A DNA stretch of 7,986 nucleotides from Planctomycetaceae bacterium (GCA_005773145.1 SXHS01000252.1:1-7986); one strand, 5' to 3'. Positions 1 through 6,522 are shown, numbered from the stretch's first letter. The notes: a model not told the origin generated them from the letters alone. Made by a program: numbers and translations.

Positions 1-3000
1 ACAGGGCCCAATGCCGTGGGCGGAGGTGTGGACCTAGGGACATCTGGCGATGGCACGGCCAACATTGCTAACAGCACCATTTCCGGTAATACGACGGCTG
101 GCATCAACGCGTCGGGGGGTGGAGTGTTTGTTTACAGCAGTTCTGCGGCGGGGCCGGTGGTCATCACCAGCAGCACGATTTCCGGCAATACAACGATCGG
201 TGGCAGTGCGTTCGGTGCGGGTCTAAACGCGGCCGGCCTGGGGAGCGTACAGCTACTCCATTCGACGGTCACCAGCAATCGGGTGGACAACAACAACGTC
301 GGCGCGGCCACAGGAGGGGGCGTTTTTATTGCCGCAGGGCTTGACCTGACGCTCCAACATTCGATTGTCGCAAGAAACCTCGTCGACGGCATTACGACTG
401 ACGATATCAGTGGGACGGTGTTGGCCGCGAGTGCCTTTAACTTAGTCGGCGTGAACGCGAACCTCGCGGGAATTGCGAATGGTGTCAATGGGAATCGTAT
501 TGGCACGCTGGCACTGCCTGTCGATCCACTGCTAGGGCCTTTGGCCAACAACGGCGGACCGACAAGAACCCATGCCTTGCTCCCTGGAAGTCCGGCGATT
601 CATGCTGGCAACCCGGCGTTTGTGCCCCCGCCTCATTTCGATCAACGAGGCCTTCCGTTTGTTCGTGTGGAAGGAGCCGCGGTGGATATCGGCGCCGTAG
701 AGTTTGCTGCGCCGGACCCGCTCGGACCTCGCGTCACCGGCGTCGCGGTGGGGCGGGATACAAAGTTTGATCTGTTTGATCCTAAGCCGGCTGCCGGACC
801 TACGCCATTGGCGAATGTCTTGGTCATCGACTTCGAAGACCTGCCGGAACGGTTCCCTGGTTTTACCCATCCGGCGCTCGATCCGATCGTCGCGAGCCAA
901 CGCTTCAACTACCGCGTAATTGGAGATCATAACGGCGTGATTCCCATCAAGACAGCGAACGTCTTGATCGACGCTTTGACCGGAGCCGTACAAGCCGTCC
1001 CTGCCCCAACGGCGATGGAATTTTCCGTGGTGAACGATGTTGCGGGCCAGGCATTTTCCAGCGTGGACGATTTCTACAATGGTGCCCAACTCCAGTTCAC
1101 CACCGGCGCGCTGGCCGGACAGTCTCGTGCCATCACGGATTACAATGGCGTGACCAAACTCTTGACGACGGACGCGTTTGCGGCGGCCCCCGCGGCCGGG
1201 GATGCCTTTGTGATCATTCGCAAGGCCACAGCTCGTGTTGAATTGGAATTTTTCAACGCACTGCCCGATGATCGCTTCACGCTGACCGTCTTCGATGCTC
1301 TCGTCGACGGCTTGAACAATGCGTTGGACGGTGAAAGTGACGCCGCACAGCCCTCAGGCGCTCCGACTTTCCCCAGTGGTAACGGAGTTTCGGGGGGCGA
1401 TTTTGTTGCACGCTTCACCATCGACAGCCGCCCCGAGATCGGTGTTTGGGCGGGGGGGAGCGTGGTGGTCGATACGAATGGCAACTTCGTATTGGACCCG
1501 CAGAATGCCGATTTCACGAATCGAGATCTCTTATATAAGCTGGGCTTCATCAGCGATTACATCTTCGCTGGCAATTTCGCGCCGGCGGGACAACCGGCCG
1601 CTGATGGGTTTGACAAGTTGGCTGCTTATGGGCGTGGCCCCGACCGCATGTGGAGATGGCTGATCGATTTCAACCACGATGGCGTCCCCGACGCACCATC
1701 CCCTGTCGTGGACGGCCGACAAGTGAACGGCTTTCCCGTGGCGGGGAACTTCGACGGCAATTTGGCCAATGGCGATGAGATTGGCGTCTTCGAGCCGCGC
1801 ACGTCGACTTGGCACTTGGACGGACTTGGCGGGGTCAAGGACTACAACGTTGTGAATGACACGCCCATCACACCAGCAGCGGGACAAGGCCTGCGCGGAT
1901 TTCCGATCGTGGGAGAATTTAACGGCGACGGCATGTTTGATTTGGCGACTTACCGTAACGACCTGGGACGGTTTGAATTCAGCCTCAGTATCGGGGGCGC
2001 GGCACCCACGGGGAATGTGAACCGGACGGTTCAGTTTGACTTTGCCGGAGTGCTCGAGCGGCCGCTGGCCCACGACATGAATCAGGATGGCTTTGATGAT
2101 CTTGGCCTCTGGGTCCCCAACCGAAATCTGCTGACACCGCGCGGCACGGGCCAATTCTACTTTCTATTGTCTGGGGACTCCAATCAGGTGGACGGCAACT
2201 TGGACGGCCAACCCGATTCCGTTCTCGATCGAGTGCTGGCCACCCCGTTTTTTGGCGATACCATACCATTCACACCAGCCCCCTTTGGCAATGATCTATT
2301 CGCGGAATATGGTGATGAAGTGGCGCTGCCACTAGTGGGCAATTTTGATCCTCCCGTGACTCCAGGGTTCCAAGCAACTCCGGTCCGTGCGACGACCGCG
2401 CCGAGCGGCAATTCCATTGGTCGATCCACGGTCACACCCGCTGCAACCCCTGTGGTGCAAGTAACTCCACCGATTTCTCCCACAGTGGTTACCACTCAGG
2501 CTCCGATCGTGGCCGCACCGAACACGGCGACCGCCGCGGTGAACGGAACGGCTGCATCCAACGTTGCCGCGGAATCCTCTCAGGACCGTCCCTCACGTTT
2601 CCGGGCGGAGCGTCAACTGCAACGAGTGCACCATGAGACGGTCTTAATATCCAATGAAGTTGTCGTAGCAGCCAACTCAACAACAACCCCAATCGTTGCG
2701 CCGGCTGCTGCTGCTTTTTCGCCAGTTAGTACACGGCGTGCCAATCGCGGCGAGACCGCTTCGGGCGAGGGGGCGGTTTCCGATCCGGCGGCTACGAGCA
2801 GCATTGTGGTTAACTCAGTGGCACCCGCCTGGATCGCGCCCATAGCGGTGCCTGTGGCACCCCCAGCGCCACTCACCACGTTTGCGCCGGCGGCCAGTGT
2901 TGGTTCGGGCACGACCAGTGCGGCGGTCTTCGTGGCCGCGGATTCCAACATTCGTCCTGCCGACATGGCGACTTCACAGCCGGTGGCGGTCGCATTTGTG

Positions 3001-3183
3001 GCCAGTCCCGCGCTCCTCGGCAGTCCTTCGGTGGAGACCAATGATACTGCCGGTACTGCGTCGACGGCCAATAGGTCCTCCGGGCGACGGCGATTGACCG
3101 CCGCCGCCACGAGTCGAGCGACGACGGCTAAGAAGATGGCGACGCCTCTCGTCAAGAAGGTGGCGAAGGCGCGGCGCAAGTGA
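1..3183 (+). CDS. Large surface/secreted protein, beta-helix + choice-of-anchor Q + FG-GAP-like repeats (5' truncated)
   Basis: The reading frame is open to the first base and the opening codons already read as beta-helix sequence, so the gene starts upstream; the GTG at 16 is only an internal codon. Seen in order: right-handed beta-helix turns with 'STISGNTT'-like motifs at 73, 172, 262 and 361 (period 30-33 residues); a choice-of-anchor Q-type end at about 430-705, with 'DPLLGPLANNGGPTRTHALL' and 'VDIGAVEF'; a segment with an IDFEDLPERF motif (about 820-960); a 'DDFYNG...GALAGQSR...AAPAAGDAF' module (about 1065-1215); then at about 1560-2360 repeated '(A/V)G(N/E)F(D/N)G' and D.N.DG calcium-loop-like stretches resembling FG-GAP/VCBS beta-propeller repeats. 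From about 2370 the protein becomes Ala/Thr/Val/Pro-rich and ends in a strongly basic tail. Such proteins are normally exported and adhesive or structural; the ligand is unknown. No dockerin or PEP-CTERM sorting end is visible. The gene converges on the transporter gene. Confidence 0.9.
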   Translation, partial: TGPNAVGGGVDLGTSGDGTANIANSTISGNTTAGINASGGGVFVYSSSAAGPVVITSSTISGNTTIGGSAFGAGLNAAGLGSVQLLHSTVTSNRVDNNNVGAATGGGVFIAAGLDLTLQHSIVARNLVDGITTDDISGTVLAASAFNLVGVNANLAGIANGVNGNRIGTLALPVDPLLGPLANNGGPTRTHALLPGSPAIHAGNPAFVPPPHFDQRGLPFVRVEGAAVDIGAVEFAAPDPLGPRVTGVAVGRDTKFDLFDPKPAAGPTPLANVLVIDFEDLPERFPGFTHPALDPIVASQRFNYRVIGDHNGVIPIKTANVLIDALTGAVQAVPAPTAMEFSVVNDVAGQAFSSVDDFYNGAQLQFTTGALAGQSRAITDYNGVTKLLTTDAFAAAPAAGDAFVIIRKATARVELEFFNALPDDRFTLTVFDALVDGLNNALDGESDAAQPSGAPTFPSGNGVSGGDFVARFTIDSRPEIGVWAGGSVVVDTNGNFVLDPQNADFTNRDLLYKLGFISDYIFAGNFAPAGQPAADGFDKLAAYGRGPDRMWRWLIDFNHDGVPDAPSPVVDGRQVNGFPVAGNFDGNLANGDEIGVFEPRTSTWHLDGLGGVKDYNVVNDTPITPAAGQGLRGFPIVGEFNGDGMFDLATYRNDLGRFEFSLSIGGAAPTGNVNRTVQFDFAGVLERPLAHDMNQDGFDDLGLWVPNRNLLTPRGTGQFYFLLSGDSNQVDGNLDGQPDSVLDRVLATPFFGDTIPFTPAPFGNDLFAEYGDEVALPLVGNFDPPVTPGFQATPVRATTAPSGNSIGRSTVTPAATPVVQVTPPISPTVVTTQAPIVAAPNTATAAVNGTAASNVAAESSQDRPSRFRAERQLQRVHHETVLISNEVVVAANSTTTPIVAPAAAAFSPVSTRRANRGETASGEGAVSDPAATSSIVVNSVAPAWIAPIAVPVAPPAPLTTFAPAASVGSGTTSAAVFVAADSNIRPADMATSQPVAVAFVASPALLGSPSVETNDTAGTASTANRSSGRRRLTAAATSRATTAKKMATPLVKKVAKARRK

Positions 3184-3253
3184 GCCGGCTGGGCTTTGCG
3201 GCGGGTAACTCTTGGCGAAGACCGCAGGCTGGAAGCCTACGCCACTCTAAGCA
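3184..3253. repeat. Convergent intergenic gap with short hairpin repeat, possible bidirectional terminator
   Basis: This 70-nt gap separates two convergent stop codons. It holds a perfect 5-bp stem with a 3-nt loop, aggct-gga-agcct, at 3226-3238, flanked by accgc and acgccac. I recall very similar 'aggctggaagcct...gccac' elements between genes in planctomycete genomes, but this is memory and not a search. The position suggests a transcription end for both genes. No T-run follows on either strand, so a classical intrinsic terminator is not supported. Confidence 0.45.
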
Positions 3254-4717
3254 TCACGGCTTGGGGTGCTTGGGTAAGAGCAACAATGCGCCGAGTATGC
3301 CCAGGGATATTAGCGTTCCGCAGAGAACGAAGCTCAGTCGGAATCCCAATTCGCTCCCCTCAAAGCCGCGGAATTGCCACTGGCCGAGTTCTGAAAGATC
3401 GACAAGCGATCCATATACAAATCCCGTGACTGCGGACGGCGTGCTCAGCATGGCGAGAAACGACGTATTGCGGCGCAGGTCGCCCGGGCGTGAGGCCGAA
3501 ACGATATAATTCGGGGCGTAAATCCCGATGAGCTCACCGGCTCCATAAATTCCAAAGGCAATCAGGTACCAGGGCCCCGTCACGAGTAATGCCCAGGCTT
3601 GTGATGCGAGGAAGAAACCTGCCGTTACTAGAATCCCCATGCGTGGATTCGTACGTGTGAGCAGCCATCCCAGAAAAAATCCCGCCCCGATCTTGAACCC
3701 GAATCGTAGGGCGTTTTGAACGCCGGCGAATTTCTCGGGGGCGTCCCCCAAGGCAAGTTTGGAGTAAAGGTTCATGTTGATGGGAATGGTCTCTCCTGCG
3801 TACACGAGCAGCGTCACTAGGGTGGCCAGCAGCAGAATGCGTTGCCCCAGAATCGCGCGGAAATGGTACAAGAAGGCGGCAGCTGCGATGATGGCCGACA
3901 CGTAGCTGATCCCACGAATGGCTTCCATCTGCCACCAGGTGGCGACTTGCATCGATCCCACGGCCAGCAACATGCCGGCGAATCCAATCAGCATGGGAAA
4001 CACATCGCGTACAGGTTCGCGTTTAGCCTCCTGCTCAACGGGCGGGACAATGAAAAATCTTGCCAGAATTGCAGGCACAAGCATGATGGGAGTGCAACAG
4101 CCAAATAACAACACAAAATTCAGGGGATAGCTGAGGCCGACGAACGAATGGCCAAAAAAATCGCCGCCGAAAATCGCGGCCTGGCAGAGTGATCCCACGA
4201 CGGCCAGCATCGGCCCAAATCCAAAGGCCAGTCCCAATGCCGTACCACGCACGGATGTGGACGAGCCCCGGCCAATGACTTCCCACAATAGACATTCGGC
4301 CGTCGCTGAGGAAACTCCCAGGACTCCACCCTGTGCAATCACCATGGCAAGGATGATCCCTGGTGAGACTCGTAGTGCCAACAGAGCTGCCGTAATCCCG
4401 ACGATCAAGGCCGACGCGCCGAAACACCAGGACAGATTGCGTTGCACCACGGATGCACGCGGTGAAAGCCACGCGATCAGGGCTGGAGCGGTACACATGG
4501 CGAAAAAGAGCGACCCCGGTAAGTTGGCTGTTCGGGTGTCGGCTCCCAACCGATCACAAAGAGATGCCTGCGAGATCCCCACATACATCACCGGTGCGGC
4601 CAAGTAGGTACAGCTCTTGCACACCGCATACAGCAGCAAATTGCGGCGTTGTTGGGGCCAAGTTAATGGGCAATCCACGGGGGGGTGGGGTGATTGCGTG
4701 TTCTCAGTTGGGTCCAT
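3254..4717 (-). CDS. MFS-type multi-pass membrane transporter, 487 aa
   Basis: This protein is almost entirely hydrophobic, with about 12-14 predicted membrane segments by eye. The first lies about 25 residues in (LLLYAVCKSCTYLAAPVMYV); a hydrophilic central loop (about 'PPVEQEAKREPVRD') separates two six-helix-like halves, as in the major facilitator superfamily, and a short charged C-terminus ends in KHPKP. The substrate cannot be told from the sequence. The ATG at 4717 (MDPTENTQ...) was chosen because it gives a normal short cytoplasmic N-terminus. The frame is open to an upstream ATG at 4798, but those 27 residues (Arg/Cys-rich) look like leader DNA and contain a hairpin. Only a weak Shine-Dalgarno-like ggaaagg lies before 4717. 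The gene converges on the surface-protein gene and diverges from the Hpt/response-regulator unit. An enzyme-like membrane protein is unlikely; family certainty is moderate to high. Confidence 0.8.
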   Translation of the reverse strand: MDPTENTQSPHPPVDCPLTWPQQRRNLLLYAVCKSCTYLAAPVMYVGISQASLCDRLGADTRTANLPGSLFFAMCTAPALIAWLSPRASVVQRNLSWCFGASALIVGITAALLALRVSPGIILAMVIAQGGVLGVSSATAECLLWEVIGRGSSTSVRGTALGLAFGFGPMLAVVGSLCQAAIFGGDFFGHSFVGLSYPLNFVLLFGCCTPIMLVPAILARFFIVPPVEQEAKREPVRDVFPMLIGFAGMLLAVGSMQVATWWQMEAIRGISYVSAIIAAAAFLYHFRAILGQRILLLATLVTLLVYAGETIPINMNLYSKLALGDAPEKFAGVQNALRFGFKIGAGFFLGWLLTRTNPRMGILVTAGFFLASQAWALLVTGPWYLIAFGIYGAGELIGIYAPNYIVSASRPGDLRRNTSFLAMLSTPSAVTGFVYGSLVDLSELGQWQFRGFEGSELGFRLSFVLCGTLISLGILGALLLLPKHPKP

Positions 4718-4758
4718 CGTTTTGCAGCACCTTTCCGTACCGTGACGGAGTAGAACGA

Positions 4759-4778
4759 GCCTTGCCGTACCGCAAGGC
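4759..4778. promoter_or_regulatory. Inverted repeat in the leader of the transporter gene
   Basis: A perfect 7-bp stem, gccttgc / gcaaggc (4759-4765 and 4772-4778), encloses a 6-nt loop about 42 nt before the transporter ATG at 4717. The octamer ccgtaccg in its centre (4765-4772) also occurs at 4736-4743, between the stem and the start codon. It could be an RNA hairpin in the leader or a repressor site. Function is inferred from position only. Confidence 0.4.
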
Positions 4779-4825
4779 CGAATGCCCCGCTTGGGCAACC
4801 GATCGGTCTGTAGCGATCCGTTGAC

Positions 4826-4851
4826 GCTGGATCGTTGGAACCCGATCCAGC
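4826..4851. promoter_or_regulatory. 9-bp perfect inverted repeat between divergent genes, candidate operator or hairpin
   Basis: The arms gctggatcg (4826-4834) and cgatccagc (4843-4851) are exactly complementary, with an 8-nt spacer. The site lies between the divergent transporter gene and the Hpt gene, about 110 nt before the transporter ATG and about 145 nt before the Hpt ATG. There is no T-run on either side, so a terminator is less likely than a binding site for a dimeric regulator. Centre-to-centre arm spacing is 17 bp, a little under two helical turns, which is compatible with a dimer on one DNA face. Confidence 0.45.
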
Positions 4852-4868
4852 CGGATGCATCCCAAATC

Positions 4869-4900
4869 CTGACATCGTATCAGGTAGCACCGACTATACT
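4869..4900 (+). promoter_or_regulatory. Candidate sigma-70-like promoter for the Hpt/response-regulator unit
   Basis: A good -10-like hexamer, TATACT (4895-4900), is preceded by CTGACA (4869-4874), which resembles TTGACA. The 20-nt spacer is longer than the usual 16-18, so the -35 assignment is doubtful. Transcription from about 4907 would give a leader of nearly 90 nt to the ATG at 4995. A purine-rich gggagag (4905-4911) follows and could serve as a ribosome binding site for an alternative TTG start at 4914, in frame with the Hpt gene. Confidence 0.3.
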
Positions 4901-4994
4901 CAAAGGGAGAGAATTGTGCCATACTGCCCCCCGGTTACATGGGCCGGGCTACTTGGGCTCGGTCCTGGGGCAGCGGCAATCGGGACGCCCGGTT

Positions 4995-5378
4995 ATGACT
5001 CCTTCTCAAAAAATCGAACCCCATTCGGAAATCGACTGGTGTGTCGCCCGGGTGGCGGTTCAAGAAGACGAGGAATTATTGCGGGACATTGTGCAGACCA
5101 TGCTGCAAGAATTACCTCGTCTGTGTGCCGAGGCGGAATTTTCTTTCGCAACAGCCGATGCCCGCCGGCTTGAGATTGCTGCTCACACTCTGAAGAGTAA
5201 TTTGCGCTATTTTGGCTGCCGGTCTGCCGTTCAGTTGGCCGGCCAATTGGAGTCGCTAAGCATGCGTGGTGCCTTAGCGGAAGCGGCCCGCGTGTGGCCA
5301 ACCTTGTGCGACCATATTGGCCAATTGGCATTGGCCTTGCAGCGGTACTTGCAAACACCAATAATCGACCATGCCTAA
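4995..5378 (+). CDS. Stand-alone histidine phosphotransfer (Hpt) domain protein, 127 aa
   Basis: Hpt proteins are four-helix bundles that carry a phosphoryl group on one histidine between receiver domains in a phosphorelay. Here the domain runs from about residue 13 (EIDWCVARVAVQEDEELLRD) to the end. The phospho-acceptor motif is AAHTLKSNLRYFG, with His at residue 64 and the usual Lys three positions later; the common Gly after Lys is Ser. No kinase, signal peptide or membrane segment is present, so the protein is cytoplasmic and needs a partner kinase. The ATG at 4995 was chosen because the Hpt fold starts just after it. The frame is open upstream, and a TTG at 4914 with gggagag before it would add 27 residues of unlikely composition. 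It overlaps the next gene by 8 nt, which suggests translational coupling and a direct partnership. Confidence 0.8.
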   Translation: MTPSQKIEPHSEIDWCVARVAVQEDEELLRDIVQTMLQELPRLCAEAEFSFATADARRLEIAAHTLKSNLRYFGCRSAVQLAGQLESLSMRGALAEAARVWPTLCDHIGQLALALQRYLQTPIIDHA

Positions 5379-6258
5379 CATCCTTATCGTTGATGACTCG
5401 GCAGTTGAACGGCAACGCACCGGCCGCCTGTTGGCTAAATACCCGGACGTCGAGATCACCTATGCGATCGACGGCGTGGATGCCTTGGCGAAAATGGATG
5501 AGTGCCAACCGGATGCCGTGCTCACCGACTTGATCATGCCCAACATGGATGGACTGGAGCTGGTCGAACAGATTCGACAGCGGCACCCAACGATTCCCGC
5601 AGTCTTAATGACGTCGCGGGGGACTGAAGAATTGGCGGTCAAGGCCCTGCAGCGAGGCGCAGCCAGTTACGTTCCCAAGGGGTCGCCTGCACGTGAGGTT
5701 TGGGAAACTCTACGGCATGTGTTGGACGTCGCCGACCAGCAAAGATGTCAGTCCCGACTGATGCAGTACATGAGCTATACCAAGTTCCAATTCGAACTGG
5801 ACAACGACCGCGCACTGGTGGCACCGCTAATCGGCTACTTGCAACAACACATGCTCCAATTTGGCATCGTCCAGGAGGCCGACCAGATGCGGGTGGCGGT
5901 GGCCATCGACGAAGCGCTTATGAATGCTCTCTACCATGGAAATCTCGAACTCCCTTCCCACCTGCGCGAGATGGACAACGAGGCCTACCAAGCACTCGTC
6001 CGAGAGAGGGCCAGCCAAGTCCCGTACCAGGGACGAAAAGTTCGCGTGCAAGCCGACCTATCACCGGACCGTGCCATCATCGAGATTACCGACGACGGCC
6101 CGGGCTTCGACCCGCAACAGTTGCCGGACCCGACCGACCCGGCCAATCTGGAAAAGACGAGCGGGCGAGGTGTGCTGCTCATGCGCACGTTCATGGATTC
6201 TGTCGAGTACAACGCAAAAGGCAATGGCGTCCGACTGACTAAGACTCGCAAGGGCTGA
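5371..6258 (+). CDS. Response regulator with C-terminal RsbW-like GHKL ATPase domain, 295 aa
   Basis: Residues 1-120 are a receiver domain with acidic D8/D9, phospho-acceptor D53 (LTDLIMPNMDG), T81 in LMTS and K103 in YVPKG. After a linker comes an ATP-binding GHKL domain: N-box DEALMNALYHGN (180-191), G1 box DDGPGFDP (241-248) and G2 box SGRGVLLMRTFMD (264-276). There is no H-box histidine or dimerisation domain, so it is not a classical sensor kinase. The ATPase resembles the RsbW/SpoIIAB serine-kinase anti-sigma family, with a longer N-box to G1 segment than I would expect. I recall the 'PDPTDPANLEK.SGRG' stretch from planctomycete proteins of this architecture. Likely role: phosphorylation from the adjacent Hpt gates the ATPase, which would act on an anti-sigma-antagonist-like partner (inference; none is encoded here). 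The ATG overlaps the Hpt stop by 8 nt and has no clear ribosome binding site of its own. Confidence 0.88.
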   Translation: MPNILIVDDSAVERQRTGRLLAKYPDVEITYAIDGVDALAKMDECQPDAVLTDLIMPNMDGLELVEQIRQRHPTIPAVLMTSRGTEELAVKALQRGAASYVPKGSPAREVWETLRHVLDVADQQRCQSRLMQYMSYTKFQFELDNDRALVAPLIGYLQQHMLQFGIVQEADQMRVAVAIDEALMNALYHGNLELPSHLREMDNEAYQALVRERASQVPYQGRKVRVQADLSPDRAIIEITDDGPGFDPQQLPDPTDPANLEKTSGRGVLLMRTFMDSVEYNAKGNGVRLTKTRKG

Positions 6259-6277
6259 GATTTGAGATTTGAGATTG
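6257..6277 (+). repeat. Tandem GAGATTT repeat overlapping the response-regulator stop codon
   Basis: The 7-nt unit gagattt occurs at 6257 and 6264, followed by gagattg at 6271, a nearly complete third copy. The TGA stop of the response regulator is formed by the first copy (6256-6258). Because the unit contains TGA across each junction and 7 is not a multiple of 3, TGA recurs at 6263 and 6270 and closes all three forward frames. I recall similar 'gatttga' runs between genes in other bacteria, without a known function. Confidence 0.7.
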
Positions 6278-6281
6278 TACC

Positions 6282-6309
6282 AGCCTGCATCGCACCCTCA
6301 AAGCAGGCT
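6282..6309. terminator. Inverted repeat after the Hpt/response-regulator unit, possible transcription end
   Basis: A perfect 7-bp stem agcctgc / gcaggct (6282-6288 and 6303-6309) with a 14-nt loop lies 23 nt after the response-regulator stop. It has no T-run, so it is a weak terminator candidate. It shares gcaggct followed by a ccac motif with the hairpin repeat after the surface-protein gene (3225-3245). The rest of the gap to 6499 shows no credible gene; it holds only a 7-bp direct repeat cgacgcg at 6351 and 6361, ten bases apart. Confidence 0.35.
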
Positions 6310-6482
6310 AGGCCACAGGACCCGCCGCCTTGGTCGCAACAGCGAGTAAACGACGCGAATCGACGCGGACACGGCCCATGCGTCACGACCATCGGAGGGA
6401 TCCCGACCTTCGCGGCGGCGATCTCTATCGACACCCCTCGGCTGGGCCCCGCTGAATCACCGTCGCCGTGAACAAGCTGGGC

Positions 6483-6522
6483 TGAGCGATCCGAGCGATC
6501 TAACCGTCACGATCGTCGATCG
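6483..6522. repeat. 9-bp tandem repeat and GATC cluster at the end of the BON gene
   Basis: The octamer gagcgatc occurs at 6484-6491 and 6493-6500, a period of 9 bp, and the second copy abuts the BON gene stop (TAG on the minus strand, 6500-6502). The palindrome acgatcgt follows at 6509-6516 and cgatcg at 6517-6522, giving four GATC sites in 34 bp. CGATC is frequent in coding sequence elsewhere in this window, so this may be compositional. Confidence 0.5.

Noticed and set aside
16..18. GTG at 16 as a true start of the surface protein
   Set aside because: The frame is open before it and already reads as beta-helix sequence (TGPNAVGGG); no signal peptide follows.
1531..2154. Minus-strand open frame of 207 codons
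   Set aside because: Antisense to the FG-GAP-like repeats of the surface protein, with no recognisable motif; the plus strand clearly encodes protein.
2613..3179. Minus-strand open frame of 188 codons whose start looks like a signal peptide (Arg then Ala/Val-rich stretch)
   Set aside because: It lies wholly antisense to the Ala/Thr/Val-rich and basic end of the surface protein; its composition is the mirror image of that low-complexity sequence, and no domain is recognisable.
4721..4798. Longer transporter start at 4798
   Set aside because: The extra 27 residues are Arg/Cys-rich with no membrane or signal character, and the DNA holds a hairpin and repeated octamers typical of a leader.
4916..5173. 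GTG start directly after gggagag, in a frame different from the Hpt gene
   Set aside because: The frame runs over the Hpt sequence with a meaningless translation; the same purine run may instead serve the in-frame TTG at 4914.
4993..5586. Minus-strand open frame of 197 codons
   Set aside because: Antisense across two genes with clear Hpt and receiver motifs; a by-product of GC-rich codon use.
5700..6242. Plus-strand open frame of 180 codons in another frame of the response regulator
   Set aside because: Arg/Pro/Gly-rich translation without motifs; the overlapping frame has intact ATPase boxes.
6262..6471. Possible small plus-strand gene after the response regulator (69 codons)
   Set aside because: It starts at a TTG inside the tandem repeat, has no ribosome binding site and no recognisable domain.
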